DNA of 19,518 nt. Origin: Acidobacteria bacterium AH-259-G07. GTDB taxonomy: Bacteria; Acidobacteriota; UBA6911; RPQK01; JADFOI01. The number at the start of each line of letters is the position of its first letter. Position 1 is the first letter of the stretch. The stretch lies in NCBI GenBank assembly GCA_027717925.1, contig JALLON010000022.1, forward strand, positions 1 through 19,518, read 5' to 3'. Of this stretch, positions 7,878-13,788 are shown in pieces. The notes beneath the pieces are model-generated. The model did not search any database. It had not been told where the DNA came from and saw nothing but the letters and a program-made list of their open reading frames with translations. A program made the position numbers and the translations under genes.

Positions 7878-8102
7878 ATGGAAGTTCTGCATTACTTTGG
7901 CGCTGCTCTTGGTCTGGGTTTGATTGTTATCGGCGCTGGAATAGGCATTGGTAAATTCACTGCCGCTGCGGCGGAAAGCATTGCCCGTCAGCCGGCAGCG
8001 GCCGACAAGATTACCGGTGCCGTAAATCTGCCTCTGTTTCTCCTCGAAGGCGTGGCCATCTTGGCGGAAGTGTTTGTGCTCCTGATAGTGTTGATGAAAT
8101 GA
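7878..8102 (+). CDS. atpE: F0F1 ATP synthase subunit c
   Basis: The c-ring proteolipid: 74 residues, two transmembrane helices joined by the ARQP loop (residues 37-39). Helix 1 has the glycine-rich pattern GAGIGIGK. The ion-binding carboxylate is E57 in FLLEGVAILAE. It is followed by G rather than S/T, and there is no Na+-type P-x-x-Q/ES-T set, so proton specificity is inferred. A second acidic residue, E64, sits one heptad further in the same helix, which is unusual. A near-perfect GGAGGT (7865-7870) at 7 bases from the ATG fits the high copy number of this subunit. It is the last atp gene here: a large hairpin repeat begins 10 bases after its stop, and atpF and F1 genes do not follow. Confidence 0.96.
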   Translation: MEVLHYFGAALGLGLIVIGAGIGIGKFTAAAAESIARQPAAADKITGAVNLPLFLLEGVAILAEVFVLLIVLMK

Positions 8103-8111
8103 GGATTGGTG

Positions 8112-8172
8112 GGGGCCGGGTCTTTAAAATTTAAATTTTGAGCCAAAATTTAAATTTTAAAGACACGGCCCC
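8112..8172. repeat. 28-bp palindromic repeat element / likely terminator hairpin
   Basis: Arms 8112-8139 and 8145-8172 are inverted copies of a 28-bp sequence (GGGGCCGKGTCTTTAAAATT... on the left) with a single mismatch at 8119 and a 5-base loop GAGCC. The outer ~10 bp are GC-rich and the inner ~18 bp are the alternating block AAATTTAAATTT. It starts 10 bases after the atpE stop. Partial or variant copies are at 8188-8207 and 9500-9542, so it is a dispersed family like REP/MITE elements. It could act as a bidirectional transcription terminator or mRNA 3' stabiliser. Confidence 0.93.
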
Positions 8173-8187
8173 TTCAACCACCCCCAT

Positions 8188-8207
8188 ATTTTAAAGACTC
8201 GGTCCCC
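8188..8207. repeat. Half-copy of the palindromic repeat
   Basis: Bases 8188-8207 (ATTTTAAAGACTCGGTCCCC) repeat the outer part of the right arm of the element at 8112-8172 with two substitutions. The minus-strand small ORF described at 8191-8374 reads into it and uses its TTTAAA for the TAA stop. Confidence 0.8.
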
Positions 8208-8374
8208 TCTTGTGAACTTTGAACTCTGCCGAGGAAACGGTGAATTTATTCCCTGTCACCAGATCTTCGATCTCATAGTGCAGTGTACGGTGACCTTCTG
8301 TCGACGTTTTCCCTACACCCTGTTTTGGGCAAAATCCACACCCGAGAAGGTGCTTCGCTTTTACAATGACACAT
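8191..8374 (-). pseudogene. Frameshifted small zinc-ribbon-like protein
   Basis: Read on the minus strand from ATG 8374-8372, the frame gives M-C-H-C-K-S-E-A-P-S-R and then loses sense. The adjacent frame, open to TAA 8193-8191, gives CGFCPKQG followed by HRTLHYEIEDLVTGNKFTVS and a basic tail. Removing one G of the GGG near 8343 joins them into a ~62-residue protein with a CxC...CxxC metal-binding pair followed by a compact beta-rich segment. The downstream frame alone lacks a standard start (a TGA precedes it). The coherent composition on both sides of the shift suggests a real gene broken by mutation or by a sequencing indel. I do not recognise the family; the zinc binding is inferred from the cysteines. 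Confidence 0.45.
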
Positions 8375-8478
8375 CAGAATGACATAAGTGGCCGGCAAAA
8401 AAACTTACTACTATAAGAGGAATTTTTGTTCAAGAAACTGGATTGATCAACGGAAATCAGGTAGAAGGTTAAAGGTGG
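8208..8478. other. atpE-thiS intergenic region, remainder
   Basis: Apart from the palindromic repeats and the broken minus-strand ORF, this stretch must hold the thiS promoter. TATAAG (8412-8417) is a possible -10 but lacks a good -35. I looked for a TPP riboswitch (THI-box), common before thi genes, and did not recognise its conserved CTGAGA and ACCTGATC-type elements. AGAAGG (8463-8468) and AAAGG (8471-8475) are candidate ribosome binding sites for thiS. Confidence 0.5.
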
Positions 8479-8742
8479 ATGGTTGACACACACGCTAGGC
8501 GCGAAGCGCGTGAAATTGAGATAATTGTGAATGGAAAGAAAACGAAGATTCCGACGACTTGGACCATTGACAACCTGATTCGAGATTTGGAACTTCGGCG
8601 CAAGCAGGTTGCCGTTGAAGTCAACGAACAAATCATTAGCAGGGAGCGGTGGTCCAAGCAACCGTTGGGCTCAGGAGATCGAATCGAGATTGTCCATTTC
8701 GTCGGTGGGGGGAAGGAAGACAAATGTTTGATAAATGGCTAA
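8479..8742 (+). CDS. thiS: Sulfur carrier protein ThiS (with C-terminal tail)
   Basis: Ubiquitin-like sulfur carrier that, as a C-terminal thiocarboxylate, donates sulfur to ThiG for the thiazole ring of thiamine. The 87-residue ORF has the beta-grasp pattern (IEIIVNGKKTKIP, then TIDNLIRDLEL, VAVEVNEQII, and GDRIEIVHFVGGG). In the family the chain ends at the diglycine (E. coli ThiS ends in GG). Here nine more residues, KEDKCLING, follow GGG before the stop. About 12 residues are also added at the N-terminus compared with E. coli. The last 19 bases overlap thiG. Either the tail is removed by a protease, or the frame shifts in the G6 run (8707-8712), or there is a sequencing indel. Confidence 0.9.
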   Translation: MVDTHARREAREIEIIVNGKKTKIPTTWTIDNLIRDLELRRKQVAVEVNEQIISRERWSKQPLGSGDRIEIVHFVGGGKEDKCLING

Positions 8743-9494
8743 TTGTGGGGCGCGAATTCCGCTCTCGGCTCATTGTGGGAACAGGCAAGTATGAGAGCTT
8801 TGAGATCATGCGCCAAGCCTTGGAGGCGAGTGGAGCGGAAATTGTTACGGTTGCCGTCAGACGGGTGAACCTAACGGACAAGAGTAAGGAATCACTGTTG
8901 GACTATATTGACCAAGAGAAGTTCACCGTGCTGCCCAACACCGCTGGTTGTTATACAGCCAAAGATGCCATTCGCTACGCCCGGTTGGGAAGAGAAGCCG
9001 GACTTTCAGATTTGGTGAAATTGGAGGTCATAGGTGACAAACGTACTTTGTTCCCAGACAACGAGGCACTTCTGGAAGCCACACGGGTATTGGTGAAGGA
9101 GGGTTTTATCGTTTTGCCTTACACGAACGATGATTCAGTGGTCTGTAAGAAACTCGAGGACGTAGGCGCTGCTGCGGTGATGCCGCTGGGCGCTCCGATT
9201 GGCTCTGGCCTGGGGGTTCAAAATCCAAACAATATTCGGATCATTCTGGAGAGCGTTTCCATTCCCGTCATCGTGGATGCGGGTGTGGGCACAGCTTCTG
9301 ATGCCACTATAGCCATGGAGTTGGGTGTTGACGGTGTGCTGATGAATACGGGCATTGCAGGAGCGAAGGACCCGGTAAGCATGGCGAAAGCGATGAAGCT
9401 TGCTGTCGAATCGGGCCGTTTGGCATTTCTGGCAGGACGAATGCCGAAGAAGCTCTACGCCACAGCCAGCAGTCCGCTTGAGGGAATGCTGTGA
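8724..9494 (+). CDS. thiG: Thiazole synthase ThiG
   Basis: Forms the thiazole phosphate ring of thiamine from 1-deoxy-D-xylulose 5-phosphate, dehydroglycine and ThiS-thiocarboxylate; TIM-barrel enzyme, cytoplasmic. The 256-residue product (from ATG 8724) has the family motifs LIVGTGKY near the start, LPNTAGCYTAKDA, the Schiff-base lysine K99 in LVKLEVIGD, PLGAPIGSGLG, and the phosphate-binding DAGVGTASDA and LMNTGIAGA. I chose ATG 8724 because GGAAGGA (8711-8717) precedes it at 6 bases and the length is then normal. The open frame extends further upstream into thiS but that part is not ThiG-like. A -1 shift in thiS would join the two genes in frame. Confidence 0.96.
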   Translation: MFDKWLIVGREFRSRLIVGTGKYESFEIMRQALEASGAEIVTVAVRRVNLTDKSKESLLDYIDQEKFTVLPNTAGCYTAKDAIRYARLGREAGLSDLVKLEVIGDKRTLFPDNEALLEATRVLVKEGFIVLPYTNDDSVVCKKLEDVGAAAVMPLGAPIGSGLGVQNPNNIRIILESVSIPVIVDAGVGTASDATIAMELGVDGVLMNTGIAGAKDPVSMAKAMKLAVESGRLAFLAGRMPKKLYATASSPLEGML

Positions 9495-9499
9495 GAAAA

Positions 9500-9542
9500 G
9501 GGGCCGTGTCTTTAAAATTTAAATTTTAAAACCCACGGCTCC
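9500..9542. repeat. Variant copy of the palindromic repeat, thiG-aroB gap
   Basis: GGGGCCGTGTC (9500-9510), the AT block TTTAAAATTTAAATTTTAAA (9511-9530), then a partly complementary ACCCACGGCTCC (9531-9542). It is the same family as the element at 8112-8172 but shortened: the two arms share the inner AT block rather than having a separate loop. It begins five bases after the thiG stop, so a terminator or 3'-end role is likely. Confidence 0.88.
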
Positions 9543-9560
9543 ACAAGGAATACAACGGGT

Positions 9561-10658
9561 GTGAAGACCGTTCGTGTCAACCTGGGAAAAAGAAGCTACA
9601 ATATCCTAATTGGTGCCGGTCTCCTTGATCAGTCCCACGAAATTTTTGGAAGCTACGGAATTCACAAGCGGCTCTTCTTGATTTCCAACGCACGTGTCTT
9701 TGAACTTTTCGGCCAAAGCCTCCTTCAAAAACTCTCTGAGAACGATTATCAGGTTACGGAGATCCTGATTCCAGAGGGCGAGAAACACAAGAACCTGCAA
9801 ACGGTCGAAAACATCTACACTTATTTGATTAGTGAGCGTGCAGACCGCTCCTCGACATTGGCCGCATTAGGTGGAGGTGTAACCGGAGACATTGCGGGGT
9901 TTGTGGCAGCCACTTTCTTGAGGGGCATCCCTTACATCCAGATTCCCACCACCTTGGTATCCCAGGTCGATAGCTCCGTGGGGGGCAAGACCGGTGTAAA
10001 CCATCACTTGGGAAAAAATATGATCGGGGCATTTTGTCAGCCCCGTCTGGTGTCCATTGACACCAATACGCTCTCGACTCTCCCTCAAAGAGAATTCCAA
10101 TCGGGGCTGTATGAGGTGGTAAAGTACGGTCTGATCTGCGATCTTGAATTCTTCGAATATCTTGAAACTCATCTGGAGAGTATCAAGAAGGGGACTAGCG
10201 GCATTTTAGAAGATGTAATCAGCCGATGCTGTGAGTTGAAGGCTGAGATCATCTCGCATGACGAGACAGAGCAAAACCTGCGCAGAATTCTCAATTTTGG
10301 ACACACTTTCGGTCATGCCTTGGAGGCTGCAACAGAATTTCAAGGACTTACTCATGGAGAAGCAGTCGCCTATGGGATGCTGGCGGCGACCCGCCTTTCA
10401 TTCATGAAGGGCTACCTCGATAGTTCGACCCGTGAGCGCATCATCCGTTGCATTTGCCGAGTTGGGGACTTGCCATCGATTGATTACGTTCCCACCGAAG
10501 GCATTTTGGAGGCCATGAAGCGGGACAAAAAGCGCCAAGGTCATCAAGTTGTCTTTGTGTTGCTCAAGGGCATCGGAAAAACCATTTTCGCAGGAGAGAT
10601 TGAAGAGCGGGCGCTGGCACAGGCGTGGGAGGAGGCCAAGCTGGAAGTGCGGTCGTAA
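9561..10658 (+). CDS. aroB: 3-dehydroquinate synthase
   Basis: Second step of the shikimate pathway: DAHP to 3-dehydroquinate, NAD+ and divalent-metal dependent, cytoplasmic. The 365-residue protein has PEGEKHKNL (71-79), the NAD-binding GGGVTGDIAGF (104-114), IPTTLVSQVDSSVGGKTGVN (128-147), and metal ligands E185 (EVVKYG), H248 (NFGHTFGH) and H265 (HGEAVAYG), matching E. coli E184, H247 and H264. The start is GTG at 9561, with AAGGAA (9545-9550) upstream at 10 bases. Chorismate from this pathway feeds aromatic amino acids and menaquinone; the next gene acts at the end of quinone synthesis. Confidence 0.97.
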   Translation: MKTVRVNLGKRSYNILIGAGLLDQSHEIFGSYGIHKRLFLISNARVFELFGQSLLQKLSENDYQVTEILIPEGEKHKNLQTVENIYTYLISERADRSSTLAALGGGVTGDIAGFVAATFLRGIPYIQIPTTLVSQVDSSVGGKTGVNHHLGKNMIGAFCQPRLVSIDTNTLSTLPQREFQSGLYEVVKYGLICDLEFFEYLETHLESIKKGTSGILEDVISRCCELKAEIISHDETEQNLRRILNFGHTFGHALEAATEFQGLTHGEAVAYGMLAATRLSFMKGYLDSSTRERIIRCICRVGDLPSIDYVPTEGILEAMKRDKKRQGHQVVFVLLKGIGKTIFAGEIEERALAQAWEEAKLEVRS

Positions 10659-10662
10659 GGGC

Positions 10663-11370
10663 GTGTTGAATAAAGAGTCGCGCCAAATCCGGCACATGTT
10701 TGCGTCGATCGCGCATCGCTATGACCTCCTGAATCGCCTGCTTTCCTTCTCTATAGATCGCTACTGGCGTCGAGTCGCGGTTCAGAAGTTAGCGCCTTTC
10801 TTGCCTGAGGAAGCTCTTGTTTTGGATTTGTGCACCGGTACGGGTGATTTGGCACTGAAACTCTCCTCAAAGGCGCAAGTCATAGGATGCGATTTCTGCC
10901 ATCCTATGCTGGTACTAGGCCAGGAAAAAGTGGAAAGTAATCAGCTCAGTGGAAGTATCCTCTTTGTGGAAGGGGACGCTCTACAGCTTCCTTTTCCATC
11001 ACATCACTTTGATGCGGTGACCATTGCTTTCGGATTAAGGAACCTCGAAGATTACCATCAGGGTTTGTGCGAAATGTTTCGTGTACTGCGGCCAGGAGGA
11101 AGCTTGGCGGTCGTGGAATTCTCTGAACCCCAGGTGCCAATCTTTCGACAAATATATTTTTTCTATTTTATGCAGATATTGCCCAGGGTGGGACAGCTCA
11201 TTTCTGGCAGAAAAGGCCCCTATTCTTACCTTTCCCAGTCAGTGAGAGATTTCCCTAGTCCGTCGGGATTAGCGGGAATGATCCAACAAGTTGGCTTCAC
11301 TGCCACCAGCCATTATTCTCTGACCGGCGGGATCGTGACCCTACACATGGCTAAGAAGCTGAATCACTGA
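10663..11370 (+). CDS. menG: Demethylmenaquinone/ubiquinone C-methyltransferase (MenG/UbiE)
   Basis: SAM-dependent methyltransferase for the last (C-methylation) step of menaquinone, and in some bacteria of ubiquinone, synthesis. The 235-residue product has the UbiE N-terminus HMFASIAHRYDLLNRLLSF (11-29), motif I VLDLCTGTGDLAL (53-65), the acidic GCDFCHPML (75-83), and FDAVTIAFGLRNLEDY plus LRPGGSLAVVEF (142-153). The start is taken as GTG at 10663, giving a family-like beginning; TTG at 10666 or ATG 10696 are alternatives, because AAGGG (10657-10661) is very close to the GTG. It lies 4 bases after aroB. Its stop overlaps the convergent minus-strand gene by 7 bases. MenG rather than UbiE is inferred from the likely menaquinone-based lineage. 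Confidence 0.92.
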   Translation: MLNKESRQIRHMFASIAHRYDLLNRLLSFSIDRYWRRVAVQKLAPFLPEEALVLDLCTGTGDLALKLSSKAQVIGCDFCHPMLVLGQEKVESNQLSGSILFVEGDALQLPFPSHHFDAVTIAFGLRNLEDYHQGLCEMFRVLRPGGSLAVVEFSEPQVPIFRQIYFFYFMQILPRVGQLISGRKGPYSYLSQSVRDFPSPSGLAGMIQQVGFTATSHYSLTGGIVTLHMAKKLNH

Positions 11371-11987
11371 TTTGGTGACGTAGAGATGGTTTCCTCTTTC
11401 GGTAGTTCACCCACGAGCTCGCGAATTGTTCCCGGTTGCAAGCCCTCCTTTCGAGCTTCATTCTCAAGCTTTTGGAGTGCTTCCCTGGCCGCCTGAACCT
11501 CTTGCTTGTTACTTTCGATTTCCTGCAGGGTTTCCTGCAGCTGCTGCTGGATCCTGGCTTGTGTCGTACCGTCGTCTTCCCTGAAGTAAGCGTTCCGAAG
11601 GTCGTTTATCTTGAGCTGAAGGACCATACTTCGATTCACAGCGTTCTTCAGGTTCATCCGCGCTTCGTCGAATTCCGCCTTCCGGGATGCTAGATCTTTT
11701 TCGGCAGTCTCTTCAGGTTCAGTCTCCGTCTCCGCTTCCGTTTCCGCTTCCGCTTCCGTTTCGCCTTGGGAAGGGGCTGCAGGTGCTTCGCTCACACTAA
11801 CAAGCCCTTTCAGTTTCTTCAGGGTGGCGTTGGTGATAACGGGAACTTCTTTTTTAATATTAGCTCTTCGCTCTCGCTCCCTGCGTGCCAATTCAGCGAG
11901 AGAAGGTTCTTTCTTGGTCTCGTTGGATTCCTGTGCCATGGCCCATGTCGGGACAAAGAATAAAACCAGAAGCATTAACACCATCAT
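11364..11987 (-). CDS. Secreted coiled-coil protein of unknown function
   Basis: I do not recognise a named family. From ATG 11987 the 207-residue product has a signal peptide (MMVLMLLVLFFVPTWAMAQ, likely cut after AMA). The mature start is basic, with SLAELARRERERRANIKKE and PVITNATLKKLKG, a pattern I associate with acidobacterial secreted proteins. Then comes a Glu/Thr/Ala low-complexity linker (see 11722-11763) and a predicted long coiled coil, about residues 98-190 (LASRKAEFDEARMNLKN..., QQQLQETLQEIESNKQEVQA). The frame is open upstream to 12035, but the signal peptide and the neighbouring stop at 12002 favour 11987. It ends the pseudopilin block and is probably co-expressed with it, so a periplasmic helper role is possible but unproven. 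Confidence 0.85.
   Translation of the reverse strand: MMVLMLLVLFFVPTWAMAQESNETKKEPSLAELARRERERRANIKKEVPVITNATLKKLKGLVSVSEAPAAPSQGETEAEAETEAETETEPEETAEKDLASRKAEFDEARMNLKNAVNRSMVLQLKINDLRNAYFREDDGTTQARIQQQLQETLQEIESNKQEVQAAREALQKLENEARKEGLQPGTIRELVGELPKEETISTSPNQ
11722..11763. repeat. Hexamer repeats encoding an ETEAEA linker
   Basis: Seven consecutive 6-bp units (GTCTCC, GTCTCC, GCTTCC, GTTTCC, GCTTCC, GCTTCC, GTTTCG on the plus strand) encode alternating Glu with Thr or Ala on the minus strand. The unit is two codons, so length changes stay in frame. It forms the acidic linker between the basic N-terminal part and the coiled coil of the secreted protein. Confidence 0.92.
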
Positions 11988-11993
11988 ATTTCT

Positions 11994-12022
11994 ATTATAA
12001 CCTACTGGACTGTCTCTGGGAA
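11994..12022 (-). promoter_or_regulatory. Candidate promoter inside the pilX-like 3' end
   Basis: On the minus strand TTCCCA (12022-12017) and a perfect TATAAT (11999-11994) are separated by 17 bases. The -35 matches 4 of 6 consensus bases. The -10 lies only 6 bases before the ATG of the coiled-coil gene, so a transcript from here would be nearly leaderless. Pattern-only evidence. Confidence 0.35.
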
Positions 12023-13228
12023 CAGGATTCGCCAACCCAATTGCGTGGGGGGGAAATACGTCAAAGCTTTGCGGATAGCTGCACGATCATAGCGAATGGC
12101 GGGTGAACCGGAAACGCGCAATGAAAGTGGTCTTGATTTCAAAACTTCTCCTGTGGAGTCGAGATTGGACATCCAAACTCCTCCAGCGATCTCAGCCTCG
12201 TCCTTAAGCACGAGGCTACCGGCCCCCAGGTGGAGCAACAGACCCTCGACCTCGGCTCGATCCTGAAGAATGAGGTCACCGCGAGCGACAAGAATTCCGG
12301 AGAATGAAGTTTGCAGTACGCCCCCATCAGGTAAGAAAGCGATCCCACCCGTCAAACCATCCACAAACTTGGGGAGCTGTGCGAGAAAGTGATTCCAGAA
12401 ATCAGGTTTGAATAGACTCTGGTAAATTCGCTCACTGATGTAAGCGGGGCTGGCGTCTCGAATAGAAGGAGCTGCTCCCTGACCCCGAATACGCTCCTGT
12501 TGAGCGATCGAAAGGGAGTCCACAAGATTCTGATACAGAGTGGACTGTGAGACCGAAACTAGGGATACACCAAATTCCTCTCCCCCTTCGACTGAGAATT
12601 GCTCATCTTGCCAGTCGAAAAATCCTGAATCACCAAAAAGTGTGAGAGGGCTGGGCACAGAAAAAACCCGTTCCTGTCGGAAGCGAGCTTCGATGAGAGC
12701 CACGTTGTTTCTCACTTCGGGAAAAAAAGGATCCCGCAGCTGATTGGGGACAATACCCAGGCTTCTGACCAGGACAATGTGGTCTTCGTCGCACTCCGCA
12801 GTCTCCTCTGGATTATTAGAAAATCTCAGAAAGAAGTAGCCATTTCCTTCGGCACGATATCCTTTGGCCAGCAGGCTTTGAGTGTTGTAAGCCGGCAATC
12901 CATCATCACTCGAGGGGATCCAAGCTGACGGGTCGATGCGCCGAGCCTCCCTGAAGGGCATGGGGCTGCGCCATTCGGGATTATGGGTCCCGGAATGTTC
13001 TCCGTCAAGGCCCTCTAGTAGAGAGTTGAGCTCCACATGAGGAAGCAAAGTCCGAGCATACTCAATCCCATTCTCCGCTAGAACCAGACTGTAAAGTTGG
13101 GACTCTACATTGGTAGCCATCTTCCACTGGGTTGTGATTCTGAGGTGTAGAAACAGCGCAAGGGAGGTCATGAGCAGGACAAGCATTATGGCTGTAATCA
13201 GACTAAAGCCACGAGCCGGGGACATCAT
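12002..13228 (-). CDS. PilX/GspK-like minor pseudopilin with long C-terminal domain
   Basis: Prepilin-like: a short leader MMSPARG, then FSLITAIMLVLLMTSLALFL, cut after G7 by prepilin peptidase. The +5 residue is T instead of Glu, as expected for the tip pseudopilin GspK and its PilX-type relatives. The order after fimT, pilV and pilW matches gspH-I-J-K. At 408 residues it is longer than usual PilX. Residues ~310-375 contain repeated strand-like units (SGILVARGDLILQDRAEVEG, LLLHLGAGSLVLKDEAEIAG, GVWMSNLDSTG) that look like a small beta-helix or bactofilin-like fold; this is inference. It overlaps pilW by ATGA (13225-13228). Probable role: tip of a type IV pilus or type II secretion pseudopilus in the periplasm. 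Confidence 0.78.
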   Translation of the reverse strand: MMSPARGFSLITAIMLVLLMTSLALFLHLRITTQWKMATNVESQLYSLVLAENGIEYARTLLPHVELNSLLEGLDGEHSGTHNPEWRSPMPFREARRIDPSAWIPSSDDGLPAYNTQSLLAKGYRAEGNGYFFLRFSNNPEETAECDEDHIVLVRSLGIVPNQLRDPFFPEVRNNVALIEARFRQERVFSVPSPLTLFGDSGFFDWQDEQFSVEGGEEFGVSLVSVSQSTLYQNLVDSLSIAQQERIRGQGAAPSIRDASPAYISERIYQSLFKPDFWNHFLAQLPKFVDGLTGGIAFLPDGGVLQTSFSGILVARGDLILQDRAEVEGLLLHLGAGSLVLKDEAEIAGGVWMSNLDSTGEVLKSRPLSLRVSGSPAIRYDRAAIRKALTYFPPTQLGWRILFPETVQ

Positions 13229-13788
13229 CGGGGATCCTCCGAGAAGAGGTTAAGCCGATAATTTCTCAGAAAGAACAGAAACTCCGTTGATTCGGACAGA
13301 TTTTCGGTCAGAACGAAAAGCGGACGGTCGGTGACTGCTTTGAGCCGAACAGAGATAAGAGGCATATTTTCTGAATCGACTTCGAAATCAGCGATGTTCT
13401 TGATCAAGGGTTGAAAGGACCCGCTGCCGCTTTTTACTCGTAGATTTGACTTTGAGCATCGGAGTACGAGCGCTTCAAAACTGGCCGAGAGCTCCGAGTC
13501 CGGAAAGCCCTGCGGACCGTGGATATCACTATTGATTTCAATGCGCCCTGTTTGAACCGCCACTCCTGACCAGTTCTGGTTCCATCGATTGTTGCCCGCC
13601 GGTGTGATCCAGCGGGAGAGGAGCAGAGGAGCGAGCCACACGTTGGCATCGCGCTCCATCAGAAGATTCAGATTTGAGGACCAGATTTGAAACTGGCTAA
13701 CAATCGAAAAAAAGGCCAGAAAGAGAATCGTGGAAATCAGTAGGGCAATCATCATCTCCACAAGACTGAAGCCCTTATTTTTCTGCAC
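13225..13788 (-). CDS. PilW/GspJ-like minor pseudopilin
   Basis: The 187-residue product begins MQKNKG and then FSLVEMMIALLISTILFLAFF, a classic class III prepilin signal with cleavage after G6 and Glu at +5. The C-terminal globular part (strand-rich, e.g. SVRLKAVTDRPLFVLTENLS) fits GspJ/PilW in size. It overlaps pilV by 14 bases and the next gene by 4, so it is one translationally coupled unit. It probably joins the H-I-J-K tip complex that primes the pilus or pseudopilus. Type IV pilus versus type II secretion cannot be decided here, as no gspD/E/F or pilQ/B/C genes are in the window. Confidence 0.82.
   Translation of the reverse strand: MQKNKGFSLVEMMIALLISTILFLAFFSIVSQFQIWSSNLNLLMERDANVWLAPLLLSRWITPAGNNRWNQNWSGVAVQTGRIEINSDIHGPQGFPDSELSASFEALVLRCSKSNLRVKSGSGSFQPLIKNIADFEVDSENMPLISVRLKAVTDRPLFVLTENLSESTEFLFFLRNYRLNLFSEDPR

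Noticed and set aside
7878..8102. Sodium-type ATP synthase c subunit
   Set aside because: The residue after the carboxylate is Gly rather than Ser/Thr and the helix-1 Gln is missing, so proton use is more likely.
8374..8385. Selenocysteine TGA in the small minus-strand ORF (ATG TCA TTC TGA TGT)
   Set aside because: A simple one-base frameshift gives a better protein with a paired CxC/CxxC motif. No SECIS-like hairpin was evident.
8208..8478. TPP riboswitch upstream of thiS
   Set aside because: The conserved THI-box elements were not recognised on the plus strand, and part of the region is the minus-strand mini-ORF. A covariance-model search would settle it.
8649..8723. Upstream extension of the thiG frame
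   Set aside because: These codons read through thiS out of frame and are not ThiG-like; ATG 8724 has a strong Shine-Dalgarno. The open extension is nevertheless what makes a frameshift fusion possible.
9500..9542. Insertion sequence remnant
   Set aside because: No transposase ORF, no target-site duplication recognised; best described as a short palindromic repeat.
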